DNA from: Rhizobium freirei PRF 81
GTDB lineage: Bacteria > Pseudomonadota > Alphaproteobacteria > Rhizobiales > Rhizobiaceae
Reading direction: 5' to 3'
NCBI RefSeq assembly: GCF_000359745.1
Contig: NZ_AQHN01000084.1
Location: 62,001 to 126,000 of the forward strand
DNA length: 64,000 bases
Part shown: positions 41,175-54,088 of the stretch, one piece after another
Layout: each line of letters opens with the position of its first letter
How positions within the stretch are numbered: the first letter of the stretch is position 1
Program-made: the position numbers and the translations under genes
Notes under the pieces: model-generated
What the model was told of the DNA's origin: nothing
Seen by the model: the letters and a program-made list of their open reading frames with translations, nothing else
Databases searched by the model: none

Positions 41175-43205
41175 GTGGACATGAAGTCTCGGCGAACTCG
41201 GGTAATGGTGAACATGCGTCGACTGTCGAGAGGAAGCGATCCTGGCCGGGAAAAGGCACGCCCGACAAGCGGCGCCATCGGACTTCGCGCTCTTTATAAG
41301 GACTATAGCAACGAGGCACGCCGCGCCGTAGCGCGCAGCGGTCTGTGGCTTGCTGTGCCCGTCTATATCCTTTTCCTGATAACGGACTTGGTTTTCATTC
41401 CCGACGTCTCGCAGGTGACGATTCCGGCGCGCTTCATGATCGGGCTCACCTCGCTTCTGGTTCTCGAAATCCAGTTTGCGCGCAAGCGTCCCGCAGGCGA
41501 GCTTGAAGCCACATGCGCCACCGCAGTGGTTTTGGGATATGTCGTGTGGCTGGTGCCGGCGCTGCAGACCAGCAATGCCGAGGCATTTTCCTATTATGCC
41601 GCCTTCGGCGCGATCTTCATGATGGGCGTCAATCTGTTCTTCAGTCTCGAATTCGGCCTGGCAATCGCCTCGTCCGGCCTGATCTTCGCCTCTTTCCTGC
41701 TGTCGCTTGCCGAGTTTCACTACAGCACCGCCTACTGCCTGGCTTTCACGACCTTCTATCTCTGCTGCTTTGTTTTCACGTCCTATGTGAACTGGAAACT
41801 GAACAAGGAGCGTTTCAACGTCTTTCTCAATGCCAGAGAAGCCGAGCTGCAGCAGCGCCAGGCGGCGGAGCGCGGTGAGGCCCTTCTGCGCCTGTCGATC
41901 ACGGACTCCCTCACGGGGATGGAAAATAGAAGAGCTGCCGATATTCGTCTGAAGCAGTTCTGGGAGCGCTGGCGCCAGGACGCAGTGGCATTTGCCGTGC
42001 TGCTCGTCGACGTCGATTTCTTCAAAAAATACAATGACTACTATGGGCATCAGGAAGGCGACCATTGTCTCGTCACCGTCGCCAACGCCCTGTCCGATAT
42101 CGTGGTTCCTTTAGGCGCGACGGTGGGGCGGTATGGCGGCGAAGAGTTCATCGTCATTCTCGATCTGGACCGCGGCGCGGATGCCCTTGCTCTGGCGGAC
42201 GCCATCTGCCAGGGGATCGAAGCTCTCGATATCGTCCATGCGCAGCGGCTGGATGGTTTCCAGCACGTCACGGTCAGCGTCGGTGCGACCATTACCAGAG
42301 ACGTGGCCGGCACCAAGCTCGAAAACGTCATCAACGAAGCCGACCGTGCCCTTTACTCCGCGAAGGCCAGCGGCCGGAATTGTGCAAGACTATTCGATCC
42401 GAACGAATTGCCCGGCGGCGATGCGAGCGAGAATATCGCGGCTATTTTGAAGATCGCCATTCAGCAGAACCTTGTTTCGCTGGTCTATCAGCCGATCCAA
42501 TATCTCGACACCGGGGAAATCGGCGCCTACGAGGCCCTGATGCGTCTGCAATTGCTCGACGGGTCGAGTGCGTCGCCGGCAATGTTCATTCCGATAGCGG
42601 AGCGTACCGGCGCCATCATAGAGCTCGGCTACTGGGCGATCAGACGTGCGTGCTGCGAGCTGCTCTCTCGCAACATCGTCGAAACGGTCAGCGTCAATGT
42701 CTCGCCGATCCAGCTGCGGGCGCCCGGCTTTGCGGCGCAAGTTGCCGCCATCCTCGCCGAAACAGGCATTTCAGGGCACAGGATCGCCTTCGAGATCACC
42801 GAGGGCGTCGATATGGAGATCCGTCCGGACGTGCTCGACAGCATTCAGGATCTGAAGCGGCTGGGCATCAAATTCTGGCTGGACGATTTCGGAACAGGAT
42901 TTGCGGGCCTCTCCTGGCTGCGCCTGATGGAATTCGAGACCGTCAAGATCGATAAGTCGTTCCTGCACGATGCGGCAAGCAGCGAGGGCGCCAAGATCCT
43001 TCTCGAGGACATTATCGGCCTGGTGCGCAATCGCGGCCATCGCATCCTGGTCGAGGGCGTTGAGAATGAGGAGCAACTGGACCTGGTCAAATCCTTTGGC
43101 ATCGACGCTGTCCAAGGATACTTTATCGGCCGGCCGGCTCCGCCGCTCAAGCATCCGATTGCCGTCAGGCAGCCAGAACGGCGCCGGTGGCAGGCATCGG
43201 CTTGA
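41175..43205 (+). CDS. Membrane GGDEF-EAL cyclic-di-GMP enzyme
   Basis: A 676-residue bifunctional c-di-GMP protein. The N-terminus has about six TM segments (residues 56-205) forming an integral sensor. A short coiled linker leads to a GGDEF domain with LLVDVDFFKKYND and active-site RYGGEEF (321-325). The EAL domain has YEALMRLQ (453-455), LDDFGTGFAGLS and EGVENEEQL, with its acidic residues retained. No RxxD inhibitory site precedes GGEEF. Both activities could therefore be functional. The start is GTG 41175, with weak upstream signals; ATG 41181 or 41205 are alternatives. It is divergent from the 3-OH-PAME-like methyltransferase. Confidence 0.91.
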   Translation: MDMKSRRTRVMVNMRRLSRGSDPGREKARPTSGAIGLRALYKDYSNEARRAVARSGLWLAVPVYILFLITDLVFIPDVSQVTIPARFMIGLTSLLVLEIQFARKRPAGELEATCATAVVLGYVVWLVPALQTSNAEAFSYYAAFGAIFMMGVNLFFSLEFGLAIASSGLIFASFLLSLAEFHYSTAYCLAFTTFYLCCFVFTSYVNWKLNKERFNVFLNAREAELQQRQAAERGEALLRLSITDSLTGMENRRAADIRLKQFWERWRQDAVAFAVLLVDVDFFKKYNDYYGHQEGDHCLVTVANALSDIVVPLGATVGRYGGEEFIVILDLDRGADALALADAICQGIEALDIVHAQRLDGFQHVTVSVGATITRDVAGTKLENVINEADRALYSAKASGRNCARLFDPNELPGGDASENIAAILKIAIQQNLVSLVYQPIQYLDTGEIGAYEALMRLQLLDGSSASPAMFIPIAERTGAIIELGYWAIRRACCELLSRNIVETVSVNVSPIQLRAPGFAAQVAAILAETGISGHRIAFEITEGVDMEIRPDVLDSIQDLKRLGIKFWLDDFGTGFAGLSWLRLMEFETVKIDKSFLHDAASSEGAKILLEDIIGLVRNRGHRILVEGVENEEQLDLVKSFGIDAVQGYFIGRPAPPLKHPIAVRQPERRRWQASA

Positions 43206-43452
43206 ACGTCAGCTCGGTACGACAAGACCGCAAAGGCAAGGAGCATAGCGAATTTCGTCCGTGACGATGCCGATGCTCAAGACAACGGTGATTAGACCGG
43301 GCGATCCGGTTATCGCGACATGCTCGAAGGCGATTTCCGCGCGATCCCGATCTTCATTTCAACACGCGTGTACGGTCTGCGAGCCGCCTGCATTTCGCTG
43401 TATGCCGAAGACCTCCACGCCAGCCCGGCATTTTAGAATCGTCAGCAAACAT

Positions 43453-43476
43453 GGCCCGCCGCCCATGCGGCAGGCC
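43453..43476 (-). terminator. Hairpin after pcaF, candidate terminator of pcaIJF
   Basis: GGCCCGCCGC (43453-43462) pairs with GCGGCAGGCC (43467-43476) with one mismatch and a 4-base loop. On the minus strand it is followed by ATGTTTGC. A second perfect hairpin, CTGATCG/CGATCAG (43481-43497), overlaps the pcaF stop codon. Confidence 0.4.
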
Positions 43477-43493
43477 GGGGCTGATCGGAGCGA

Positions 43494-44698
<1,205 letters not shown>

Positions 44699-44699
<1 letters not shown>

Positions 44700-45469
44700 C
44701 AGGCTGCCTCATGGGCTTTCTTGGTGCGCGCGTTGATGTCGCGCAGGACGGATAGTTCGGTTTCGGTTGGCGGGGGCGTCTCGATGACCTCGTCGGCAAA
44801 CTTGATCGCCCAGCCGCAATTCTCAATGATCTGTTCGCGGGCTACACCTTCGTGGATCGACACGACAGTCAATTCCTTGGTGACCGGATCAGGTTCGAGA
44901 ATGCAGAGATCGGTAATAACGCGAGTCGGGCCTTTCGTCTTCATGCCCAGGCGCTCGCGATGATTGCCGCCCTCGCCGTGGCCCATCGAGGTGATGAAAG
45001 GCAGCTTTTCGACGAAGCCGCGCTTGGAGAGCGCCATGGTGATGAAAATCTGGCCGCAATTGCTGGCGATTTCCGGTGCGCCGCCGCCGCCAGGCAGGCG
45101 AACCTTGGGGTGATCGTAAGGGCCGACGACGGTCGTGTTCAGATTGGCGAACCTGTCGATCTGCGCGCCGCCGAGGAAGCCCGTGGTGATGCGGCCGCCC
45201 TGCAGCCAGTAACGGAACATCTCAGGCACGGAAACAGTGAAGAGTGCGGTGTCGCAAAGCTCGCCGTCGCCGATCGACAGCGGCAGCACATCGGGCTTGG
45301 TGCCGACCGTGCCGCTTTCATAGATCAAGGTGATGTCGGGCGCATGGGTCAGCCGGGCGACGTTACAGGCAGCTGACGGCGCACCGATGCCGACGAAGCA
45401 GACGTCGTCATTCGTCAGCGCGCGGGCGGCTGCAATCGTCATCATTTCGGTAGGCGTAAAATCGCTCAT
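44699..45469 (-). CDS. pcaJ: 3-oxoadipate CoA-transferase subunit B
   Basis: Beta subunit of the enzyme moving CoA from succinyl-CoA to 3-oxoadipate. The 256-residue protein contains the catalytic glutamate motif LIYESGTVG near residue 48, GGGGAPEIASNCGQ, and a C-terminal EVIETPPPTE. The start is ATG 45469 with AGGAGGTCAAG just upstream; the open frame beyond it overlaps pcaI and is not needed. It lies 10 bp after pcaI and overlaps pcaF by one base. Confidence 0.95.
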
Positions 45470-45479
45470 CTTGACCTCC

Positions 45480-46340
45480 TCACGCCGACTTGACCGGCTG
45501 CTTGCCGGCATATTTGGCAAAATCCTCCGGGCCGGCCTTCATCACATGCTCGTCGATCCATGCCTGGAAGCTGTCGCGATCGCGGGCGATTTCGTCCCAG
45601 GCGATATAGAAGGCGTTGGAGCGGGCATAATAGCCCTGCGCATAGGAGGGGAATGCGCCGCCCGGCACGACTGCGACCGCGGTTACCGCCCATGTCGGCA
45701 ACACGACGGAGTTCGGCGAGGGCGGGTTCAATTCGTCGACGATTTCCTCGACCGTGACGATCGAGCGCTTGGCGGCGAGCACCGCCTCCTTCTGGACGCC
45801 GACGATGCCTTCGAGCAGCACATTGCCCTTCCGGTCGGCACGCAGCGCATGGATGATGGAAACGTCTGGCCGGATGGCAGGGACGGCGGCCAAGACTTCG
45901 CCGGTGAAGGGGCAGGTAACGCTCTTGATGTTCGGGTTGACCTTGGGCAGGTCGGCGCCGATATAGCCGCGCAGCATGGCAAAGGGCAGATTGGCCGCGC
46001 CGGCCTCATAGGCATTGGCCATGGCGGCGTGCGAATGCTCCTCGATCTCAAGCGGACGAGGCCACTGGTTCTCGACCGCGTCGCGGAAGCGATGGAGCGA
46101 GCCGACGCCCGGATTGCCGCCCCACGAAAATTTCATGCCTCGGGCTGCGCCGACGCCAATCAACTGGTCGTAGAGAATGTCCGGCGTCATGCGGATCAGG
46201 AACAGATCCTTTTTGCCCTGACGGATGATTTCGTGGCCGGCGGCGTAGGGAATGAGATGGGTAAACCCTTCCATCGCGACGGTGTCGCCGTCCCGCACAT
46301 TCTCCGCCACCGCCTGCGAAAGCGATAGGATCTTCGCCAT
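45480..46340 (-). CDS. pcaI: 3-oxoadipate CoA-transferase subunit A
   Basis: Alpha subunit partner of PcaJ, 286 residues, longer than the about 230-residue Pseudomonas PcaI. It has the N-terminal VRDGDTVAMEGFTHLIPYAAG (CoA-transferase family I), GMKFSWGGNPGVGSLHRFRD and a C-terminal CoA-transferase domain. GAGGAG lies 6 bases before ATG 46340. It is first gene of the pcaIJF operon, divergent from pcaR, with a perfect PcaR-type inverted repeat in the interval about 70-110 bp upstream. Confidence 0.93.
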   Translation of the reverse strand: MAKILSLSQAVAENVRDGDTVAMEGFTHLIPYAAGHEIIRQGKKDLFLIRMTPDILYDQLIGVGAARGMKFSWGGNPGVGSLHRFRDAVENQWPRPLEIEEHSHAAMANAYEAGAANLPFAMLRGYIGADLPKVNPNIKSVTCPFTGEVLAAVPAIRPDVSIIHALRADRKGNVLLEGIVGVQKEAVLAAKRSIVTVEEIVDELNPPSPNSVVLPTWAVTAVAVVPGGAFPSYAQGYYARSNAFYIAWDEIARDRDSFQAWIDEHVMKAGPEDFAKYAGKQPVKSA

Positions 46341-46410
46341 AGGGTCTCCTCAACAAATGCAGTCCTCTGTGCGCGTCAATAAGCGCCTTCGGTTCGGGAT
46401 CGTCAACGAG

Positions 46411-46449
46411 TTTGTGCGATATTTGACATTTGTTCATATATCGCACAAA
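46411..46449. promoter_or_regulatory. Perfect 12-bp inverted repeat, predicted PcaR operator
   Basis: TTTGTGCGATAT (46411-46422) and ATATCGCACAAA (46438-46449), separated by 15 bases containing TTGACA. It lies between pcaI and pcaR. The half-site resembles the known Pseudomonas PcaR target built on GTTCGAT/ATCGCAC. It is well placed for autorepression of pcaR and control of pcaIJF. Confidence 0.7.
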
Positions 46450-46473
46450 ATGGCCAAGATTTGGGGATACGAG

Positions 46474-47229
46474 ATGCGCGAAACAGATTTCGTCAGTGGC
46501 TTTGCCAGAGGATTGAAAGTCATCGAGGCCTTCGGCGAGACGCGGCAGCGCCTGACGATTGCCGAGGCATCGAAGCTGACCGGGCTCGACCGCGCCACCG
46601 TGCGCCGCTCGCTACTGACGCTCTCGGAGCTCGGCTATGCGGTCTTTGACGGGAAATTCTTCACGCTGACGCCGAAGATCCTCCGGCTCGGCCATGCCTA
46701 TCTGGCCGCGACGCCGCTGCCGATCATCATTCAGCCTCATCTCGATCAGCTTGCCGAGCGCGCCGGGCAGAATGCTTCCGCTTCGGTGCTTGACGGAACG
46801 GAAGTCGTCTACATCGCCCGCGCCTCGCAGCGCCGGGTGATGTCGATCAACCTGACGCCGGGCAGTCGCCTTCCTGCCTTCTGCGCCTCGATGGGCCGCG
46901 TTCTGCTGGCGGCCCTGCCGGAAAGCGAGGCGCGTTCGGTGCTTGAGCGGACCGACCTCAAGGCGAATACACCAAATACCAAGACCGATCCCGAGGAACT
47001 GATGGCCGAGTTCCGCCGGGTGAGGGAGCAGGGTTATGCCGTTATCGACCAAGAGCTGGAAATCGGCCTCTGCTCGATTGCCGTCCCGGTCGAAAACGAT
47101 CGTGGGCAGACCGTTGCGGCGATCAATATCGGCGCACCCGCCGCCTACGTCGCAGCCGCCGAGATGGCGGAGCGGTTCCTGCCGCTGCTGAAGGAGACAC
47201 AGAAGGCGCTGCGGCTGGTGCTGCCGTAA
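46474..47229 (+). CDS. pcaR: IclR-family regulator of pcaIJF
   Basis: A 251-residue IclR-type regulator: N-terminal helix-turn-helix LTIAEASKLTGLDRATVRRS with FARGLKVIEAFGE before it, and a C-terminal effector domain with GTEVVYIAR, GSRLPAFCASMGRVLLA and YAVIDQELEIGL. In the PcaR/PcaU group the inducer is beta-ketoadipate or protocatechuate. The ATG at 46474 has GGGGA 6 bases upstream; ATG 46450 in the same frame overlaps the operator. Divergent from pcaIJF, the expected target. Confidence 0.93.
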   Translation: MRETDFVSGFARGLKVIEAFGETRQRLTIAEASKLTGLDRATVRRSLLTLSELGYAVFDGKFFTLTPKILRLGHAYLAATPLPIIIQPHLDQLAERAGQNASASVLDGTEVVYIARASQRRVMSINLTPGSRLPAFCASMGRVLLAALPESEARSVLERTDLKANTPNTKTDPEELMAEFRRVREQGYAVIDQELEIGLCSIAVPVENDRGQTVAAINIGAPAAYVAAAEMAERFLPLLKETQKALRLVLP

Positions 47230-47232
47230 GCT

Positions 47233-48120
47233 TCACATCCCAAGCCTCTCCCGCTCCTCGATACGCCAGGCGCGGGGCGTCTGGCCGGTCTGCTTGACGA
47301 AGAAGCGGGAGAAATAGGCTGGGTCGGCAAAGCCGAGGCGATAGCTGATTTCCTGCACGGTCGCGAAGGTGAAGACCAGCTCGCGTTTGGCCTCGTCCAA
47401 TAATTTGCGCGTGATCAGCTCATGTACGCCGTGCCCCGTTCGGCCGCGCACGATGCGGCTGAGATGCGCTGGCGAGATGCCGAGGCTTTCGGCATAAAAG
47501 GCGGCAGGCTTGTGCGAACGGAAGTGGCGCTGGATGAGGCCTTGCAGCATCTCCATCCGGCGTTCGCCTTCATCATCAGGGTTCGACCCTTCATCGGCGT
47601 TCTGGGCGATGCGCGCCGTCAGCAGCAATGCGGTGGTCAGATAGGCTTCGAGCAGATCGGTACGGCCATTGCGGTGGCTGGCAAACTCCTTGCCCAGGCG
47701 CCTCAGCGTGCCGGCGACATGCGCTGCATCTTCGTTTTGCGTATCGAGTAAGGTCAGATGCGGATCGGCAAGCCAGGTGCCCAGCCGGCTGCGATCACCC
47801 GGTGAAGCCTTGAGATGCGAGATCAGCACCGTGATGACGAAACCATCGATATCACGCGAAAATCGGAAGCCGTGATTGAGGCGTGGCGGCACCGTAATGA
47901 TCGCGGGTGGGGTGATGGCGTGAGGAGTTCCGTCAAAGATGGCGTCGCCGGATCCGGCGTCTATGTACAAGATCTGAAAGAAGCTCTCATGCCGATGCGG
48001 GCGGATTTCCCAGTGATGAAGGCTGCTGCGGGATGGGATAGTCTCGCAATGAAGCCAAAAATCCGGCTTTCGGCCGGTATTTTCGCCGTAGAGATCATAG
48101 ATCGGCACGTTCTTCGTCAT
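47233..48120 (-). CDS. pobR: AraC-family regulator of pobA
   Basis: A 295-residue regulator. The N-terminal cupin-like effector domain (about 40-160) contains HESFFQILYIDAGSG. The C-terminal AraC DNA-binding domain has ESLGISPAHLSRIVRGRTG and VQEISYRLGFADPAYFSRFF. AraC-type PobR proteins in Agrobacterium and Rhizobium activate pobA in response to 4-hydroxybenzoate, and this gene is divergent from pobA. It is convergent with pcaR with only 3 bp between the stop codons. Confidence 0.92.
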   Translation of the reverse strand: MTKNVPIYDLYGENTGRKPDFWLHCETIPSRSSLHHWEIRPHRHESFFQILYIDAGSGDAIFDGTPHAITPPAIITVPPRLNHGFRFSRDIDGFVITVLISHLKASPGDRSRLGTWLADPHLTLLDTQNEDAAHVAGTLRRLGKEFASHRNGRTDLLEAYLTTALLLTARIAQNADEGSNPDDEGERRMEMLQGLIQRHFRSHKPAAFYAESLGISPAHLSRIVRGRTGHGVHELITRKLLDEAKRELVFTFATVQEISYRLGFADPAYFSRFFVKQTGQTPRAWRIEERERLGM

Positions 48121-48162
48121 GGCTATTCTCCCTCGCCATGTTCGATTTGTGCAATTTCATGA

Positions 48163-49404
<1,242 letters not shown>

Positions 49405-49411
49405 GCTGGCT

Positions 49412-50338
49412 TTACAGCTTCCTTGCAACCTCGCTTGCCGCTTCGCGGATCGTCTGCATCAGGATCGACAGGGGTAGGGTTGGGATCCCGTCGGTGCGCA
49501 TGGTCAATCCCACCGGTCCCTTCGTCTCGCTGGTGTCGATCGGCAGGAGCGCCAGCAGCCCGTCATCGACGTCGCCGGCAACGACGCCGGCCGAGATGAT
49601 CCAGATGGCATCGCTCGCGCGGACGAAGGCGCGGCCAAAGGAGTCGGAAACGGTTTCGATCTGGTTGGGCAGGCCGCCGGCGCCGTTGGCAATCAGGAAG
49701 CTCTCGACGAAGGGGCGGATGATCGAGCCCCGCGTCGGCATCAGGATCGTGTAGCGGCTGAGATCGGAAAACGGCGATTGCTTGTCGGATAGCAGCGGAT
49801 GGCCGGCTCTTACGGCGAAGACGACTTGTTCGGAATAGAGGTGCTCGAAGGAAAAGCCTGCCATGTTTTCGGGGCTGGCAAGCCGTCCGACGACCAGGTC
49901 GAGATCGCCGACGCGCAGCTGTTCCAGAAGCACGGCGTTCTCGCCGGTCACGATTTTGATGCGGCTCCAGGTCTCCTCTTTGAGAAACAAGTCCATCGCG
50001 CGAGGCATAATCCGCGTCGAAACCGTCGGCAGCGCGCCGACGCGGATCGGCGGCGCTTCACCGGAACGCTCCTGCGAGACGGAATCCAATCCCTGGCGGA
50101 GTGCGGTCAGCGCAGCACCGGCATGGCGCAGGAAGACCTCACCGTAGCGGGTAATGCGGATGCCGCGCCCGTCGCGTTCAAAGACGGCGACACCGAGCGC
50201 CTCCTCCAGTTCGCGGATCGTCTTCGTCACCGCCGGCTGGCTGATATTCAGCAATCCCGCTGCCTTGATGACGCTTTTCTGGCGCGCAACCTCGACAAAG
50301 GTTTGTAGATGGCGGAACTTAATGCGCGCGTCGAGCAT
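49412..50338 (-). CDS. pcaQ: LysR-family activator of pca genes
   Basis: A 308-residue LysR regulator: winged helix FVEVARQKSVIKAAGLLNIS and QPAVTKTIRELEEALGV at the N-terminus, then a two-lobe effector domain (about 95-300). Rhizobial PcaQ activates pcaDCHGB in response to beta-carboxymuconate-type intermediates. It is divergent from pcaD, and a recognisable PcaQ box (ATAACC-N4-AGTTAT) sits immediately upstream of its own start. Convergent with pobA, 7 bp apart. Confidence 0.94.
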   Translation of the reverse strand: MLDARIKFRHLQTFVEVARQKSVIKAAGLLNISQPAVTKTIRELEEALGVAVFERDGRGIRITRYGEVFLRHAGAALTALRQGLDSVSQERSGEAPPIRVGALPTVSTRIMPRAMDLFLKEETWSRIKIVTGENAVLLEQLRVGDLDLVVGRLASPENMAGFSFEHLYSEQVVFAVRAGHPLLSDKQSPFSDLSRYTILMPTRGSIIRPFVESFLIANGAGGLPNQIETVSDSFGRAFVRASDAIWIISAGVVAGDVDDGLLALLPIDTSETKGPVGLTMRTDGIPTLPLSILMQTIREAASEVARKL

Positions 50339-50341
50339 GTT

Positions 50342-50362
50342 TATTCATAACCGCTGAGTTAT
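50342..50362 (+). promoter_or_regulatory. PcaQ binding site at pcaQ-pcaD
   Basis: ATAACC (50347-50352), GCTG, AGTTAT (50357-50362) closely matches the published rhizobial PcaQ motif ATAACC-N4-GGTTAA (four of six in the second half). TATTCATAACC, its left end, recurs exactly upstream of pcaM at 54089. It lies between pcaQ and pcaD. Confidence 0.75.
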
Positions 50363-50432
50363 CGTAGGGCAAAGAAATATCATTTTACCTAACCAGATTA
50401 TAGATCCAATCTCGTGTCCGAGGAGATTTCCA

Positions 50433-51238
50433 GTGCAGTTTGCCCGCATCAACGACGTCACGATCCACTATCAGATCATCGGTGGCCCTGCCGACAAGCC
50501 GGTGCTTGTCTTTGTCAATTCGCTCGGCACCGATTTCCGGATCTGGCGGGATGTCATCGTGCGTCTGGCCGGCGATTTTGCCATCGTGCTCTATGACAAG
50601 CGCGGCCATGGCCTCTCCGATCTCGGCCAGATGCCTTATTCCATCGAGGATCACGCGACCGATCTTGCCGGCCTGCTTGATTTCCTTTCGGTCAAGAACG
50701 CCATCATTTGCGGCCTGTCGGTCGGCGGGCTGGTTGCACAGTCGCTCTATCAGCGGCGTCCGGATCTGGTGAGGGCGCTGATCCTTTGCGATACCGCTGC
50801 GAAGATCGGCACCGCCGAGAGCTGGAATGCCCGCATTGCGCAGGTCGAGGCACATGGCATCGAATCCATCGTCTACGCGATCATGGAGCGCTGGTTCACG
50901 CCGACCTTCCGCCGTCCGGAAAACATCGCCTATGCCGGCTATTGCAATATGCTGATCCGCCAGCCGATTGCAGGTTATGTCGCCACCTGTGCGGCACTCC
51001 GTGATGCCGACCTGACTGAAGCCGCCGCCAAGATCGCGGTGCCCACCATCTGCATCGTCGGCGACCAGGACGGCTCTACCCCGCCGGAACTGGTGCTGTC
51101 GACGGCAAAGCTCATTCCGAATGCGCGCTATGAAGTGATCAAGGACGCCGGCCATATCCCCTGCGTCGAACAACCCGAGGCGTTGACCGAAGTCATCCGT
51201 GCCTTCATCGACGTCGTCCTGCGTGGAGAACAAGCCTG

Positions 51239-51239
<1 letters not shown>
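50433..51239 (+). CDS. pcaD: 3-oxoadipate enol-lactonase
   Basis: Hydrolyses 3-oxoadipate enol-lactone to beta-ketoadipate. The 268-residue alpha/beta hydrolase has oxyanion region FVNSLGTDFRIW, nucleophile elbow CGLSVGGLVAQ (Ser about 96), Asp in VGDQDGSTP and catalytic His in DAGHIPCVEQPE. Length is typical of PcaD. It is first gene of the pcaDCHGB operon. Its stop shares a base with the pcaC start (TGATG). It is not fused to PcaC, unlike the PcaL form in some actinobacteria. Confidence 0.95.
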
Positions 51240-52405
<1,166 letters not shown>

Positions 52406-52406
<1 letters not shown>

Positions 52407-53020
52407 TGGTACAGGAACTCGGCTATCTCAAGGAAACTCCGTCGCAGACGGCAGGGCCTTACGTTCACATCGGCCTTACGCCGAATTACAGCGAGATCGG
52501 CGGCGTCTATGAGGCCGATCTCGGCTCCGCCATGGTCAATGACAAGACGCTCGGCGAGCGCATCACGGTGACGGGCAGGGTTCTCGACGGTGCGGGCGCA
52601 CCGGTCAAGGATGCGGTCCTCGAGATCTGGCAGGCCGATGGCGCCGGGCTTTATAACAGCCCCTCGGAACTGCGCGGCGCGGCCGATCCGAATTTTGCCG
52701 GCTGGGGGCGTTGCCCGACCAGCTCTACCGACGGCGTCTTCCGTTTCGAGACGATCAAGCCCGGCCGCGTTCCCTTCAAGGACGGCCGCAAGATGGCGCC
52801 GCACATCACCTTCTGGATCGTCGCACGCGGTATCAATATCGGCCTGCACACGCGGATGTATTTTCCGGAAGAGGCTGCAGCAAACGCAGAAGATCCCTTG
52901 CTTGCGCGCATCGAACACAGGGATCGCGTTGCGACGCTCGTTGCCGTCAAGGAGGGCTCCGTCTACACCTTCGATGTCCATTTGCAGGGCGACAAAGAGA
53001 CGGTTTTCCTCGATATATAG
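52406..53020 (+). CDS. pcaG: Protocatechuate 3,4-dioxygenase alpha subunit
   Basis: Structural partner of PcaH, 204 residues. It shows LKETPSQTAGPYVHIGL at the start and VKDAVLEIWQADGAG (intradiol fold), but lacks the full Tyr/His iron set, as expected for the alpha subunit; the second half contains PHITFWIVARGINIGLHTRM. It begins within the pcaH stop codon (TGATG). pcaB follows 3 bp after its stop. Confidence 0.95.
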
Positions 53021-53023
53021 GTC

Positions 53024-54076
53024 ATGAGCGTTTCTCCTTTCGATCATCCGTTTCTCTCGGGTCTCCTCGGTGACGAGGAGATGGCGGAATATTTTTCCGC
53101 TAAGGCCGACATTCGTTCCATGCTCGTCTTCGAGGCCGCACTTGCCAAGGTCGAGGCGCAGCATGGGCTGATCCCGCCGGCCGCGGCTCAGCGGATCGCG
53201 GAGGTCTGCACGAATTTCGAGCCTGATCTGCCGAGCCTGAAGACGGCAACGGCGTCGGATGGCGTCGTCGTACCGGATCTTGTAAGGCAGCTGCGCCAGG
53301 CTGTCGGCGAAGAGGCGGGCAAGCATGTTCACTTCGGCGCCACCAGCCAGGACGTCATCGATACCAGCCTGATGATGCGGCTGAAGGCGGCGGCTTTTAT
53401 CCTGAGCGGCCGTCTCTTTGCCGTATCATCCGCGCTCGCCAAGCTGGAGGAGCGTTTCGGAGCGAACAGGCTTATGGGCCACACGCGGATGCAGGCGGCG
53501 ATTGCCATCACCGTGTCGGATCGGCTGCGGGCATGGCGCCATCCGCTCGATCAATATCGCGACCGGCTGACGCAGGAGACCTTCCCGCTGCAGTTCGGCG
53601 GTGCCGCCGGCACGCTGGAAAAATTCGGGCCGCTGGCGGCCGAAATCCGGAGCTCGCTGGCGCAGGCGCTCGGCCTGACGGACGAGCCGCAATGGCAGAG
53701 CCAAAGGGGGCGCATTGCCGAGCTTGCCGGGCTCTTGTCCATGATCTCCGGCAGCCTTGGCAAGATCGGTCAGGATGTTGCACTTCTGGCGCAGGCCGGC
53801 GACGAGATCGAGCTTGCCGGTGGCGGTGGCTCCTCGGCCATGCCGCACAAACAAAATCCGGTCTCGGCCGAAACGCTGGTTACGCTTGCCCGGTTCAATG
53901 CCGTCCAACTTTCGGGCATTCACCAGTCGCTGGTGCACGAGCAGGAGCGCTCGGGGGCTGCCTGGACATTGGAATGGCTGCTATTGCCGCCTATGGTGGT
54001 GGCGACGGCGGCATCGCTGCGCCATGGGCTGCAACTGATCGGCACCGTGAAGCGCCTGGGAACGATAACTGAGTAG
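53024..54076 (+). CDS. pcaB: 3-carboxy-cis,cis-muconate cycloisomerase
   Basis: Cyclises beta-carboxymuconate to gamma-carboxymuconolactone. A 350-residue member of the fumarase/aspartase superfamily. It has the signature GGGGSSAMPHKQNPV near residues 266-280, HFGATSQDVIDTSLMMRL, and GHTRMQAAIAITVSDR. Length is close to other alphaproteobacterial PcaB (shorter than the about 450-residue Pseudomonas form). Last enzyme gene of pcaDCHGB. The transporter operon starts 145 bp on. Confidence 0.94.
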   Translation: MSVSPFDHPFLSGLLGDEEMAEYFSAKADIRSMLVFEAALAKVEAQHGLIPPAAAQRIAEVCTNFEPDLPSLKTATASDGVVVPDLVRQLRQAVGEEAGKHVHFGATSQDVIDTSLMMRLKAAAFILSGRLFAVSSALAKLEERFGANRLMGHTRMQAAIAITVSDRLRAWRHPLDQYRDRLTQETFPLQFGGAAGTLEKFGPLAAEIRSSLAQALGLTDEPQWQSQRGRIAELAGLLSMISGSLGKIGQDVALLAQAGDEIELAGGGGSSAMPHKQNPVSAETLVTLARFNAVQLSGIHQSLVHEQERSGAAWTLEWLLLPPMVVATAASLRHGLQLIGTVKRLGTITE

Positions 54077-54088
54077 AATACTCATCGC

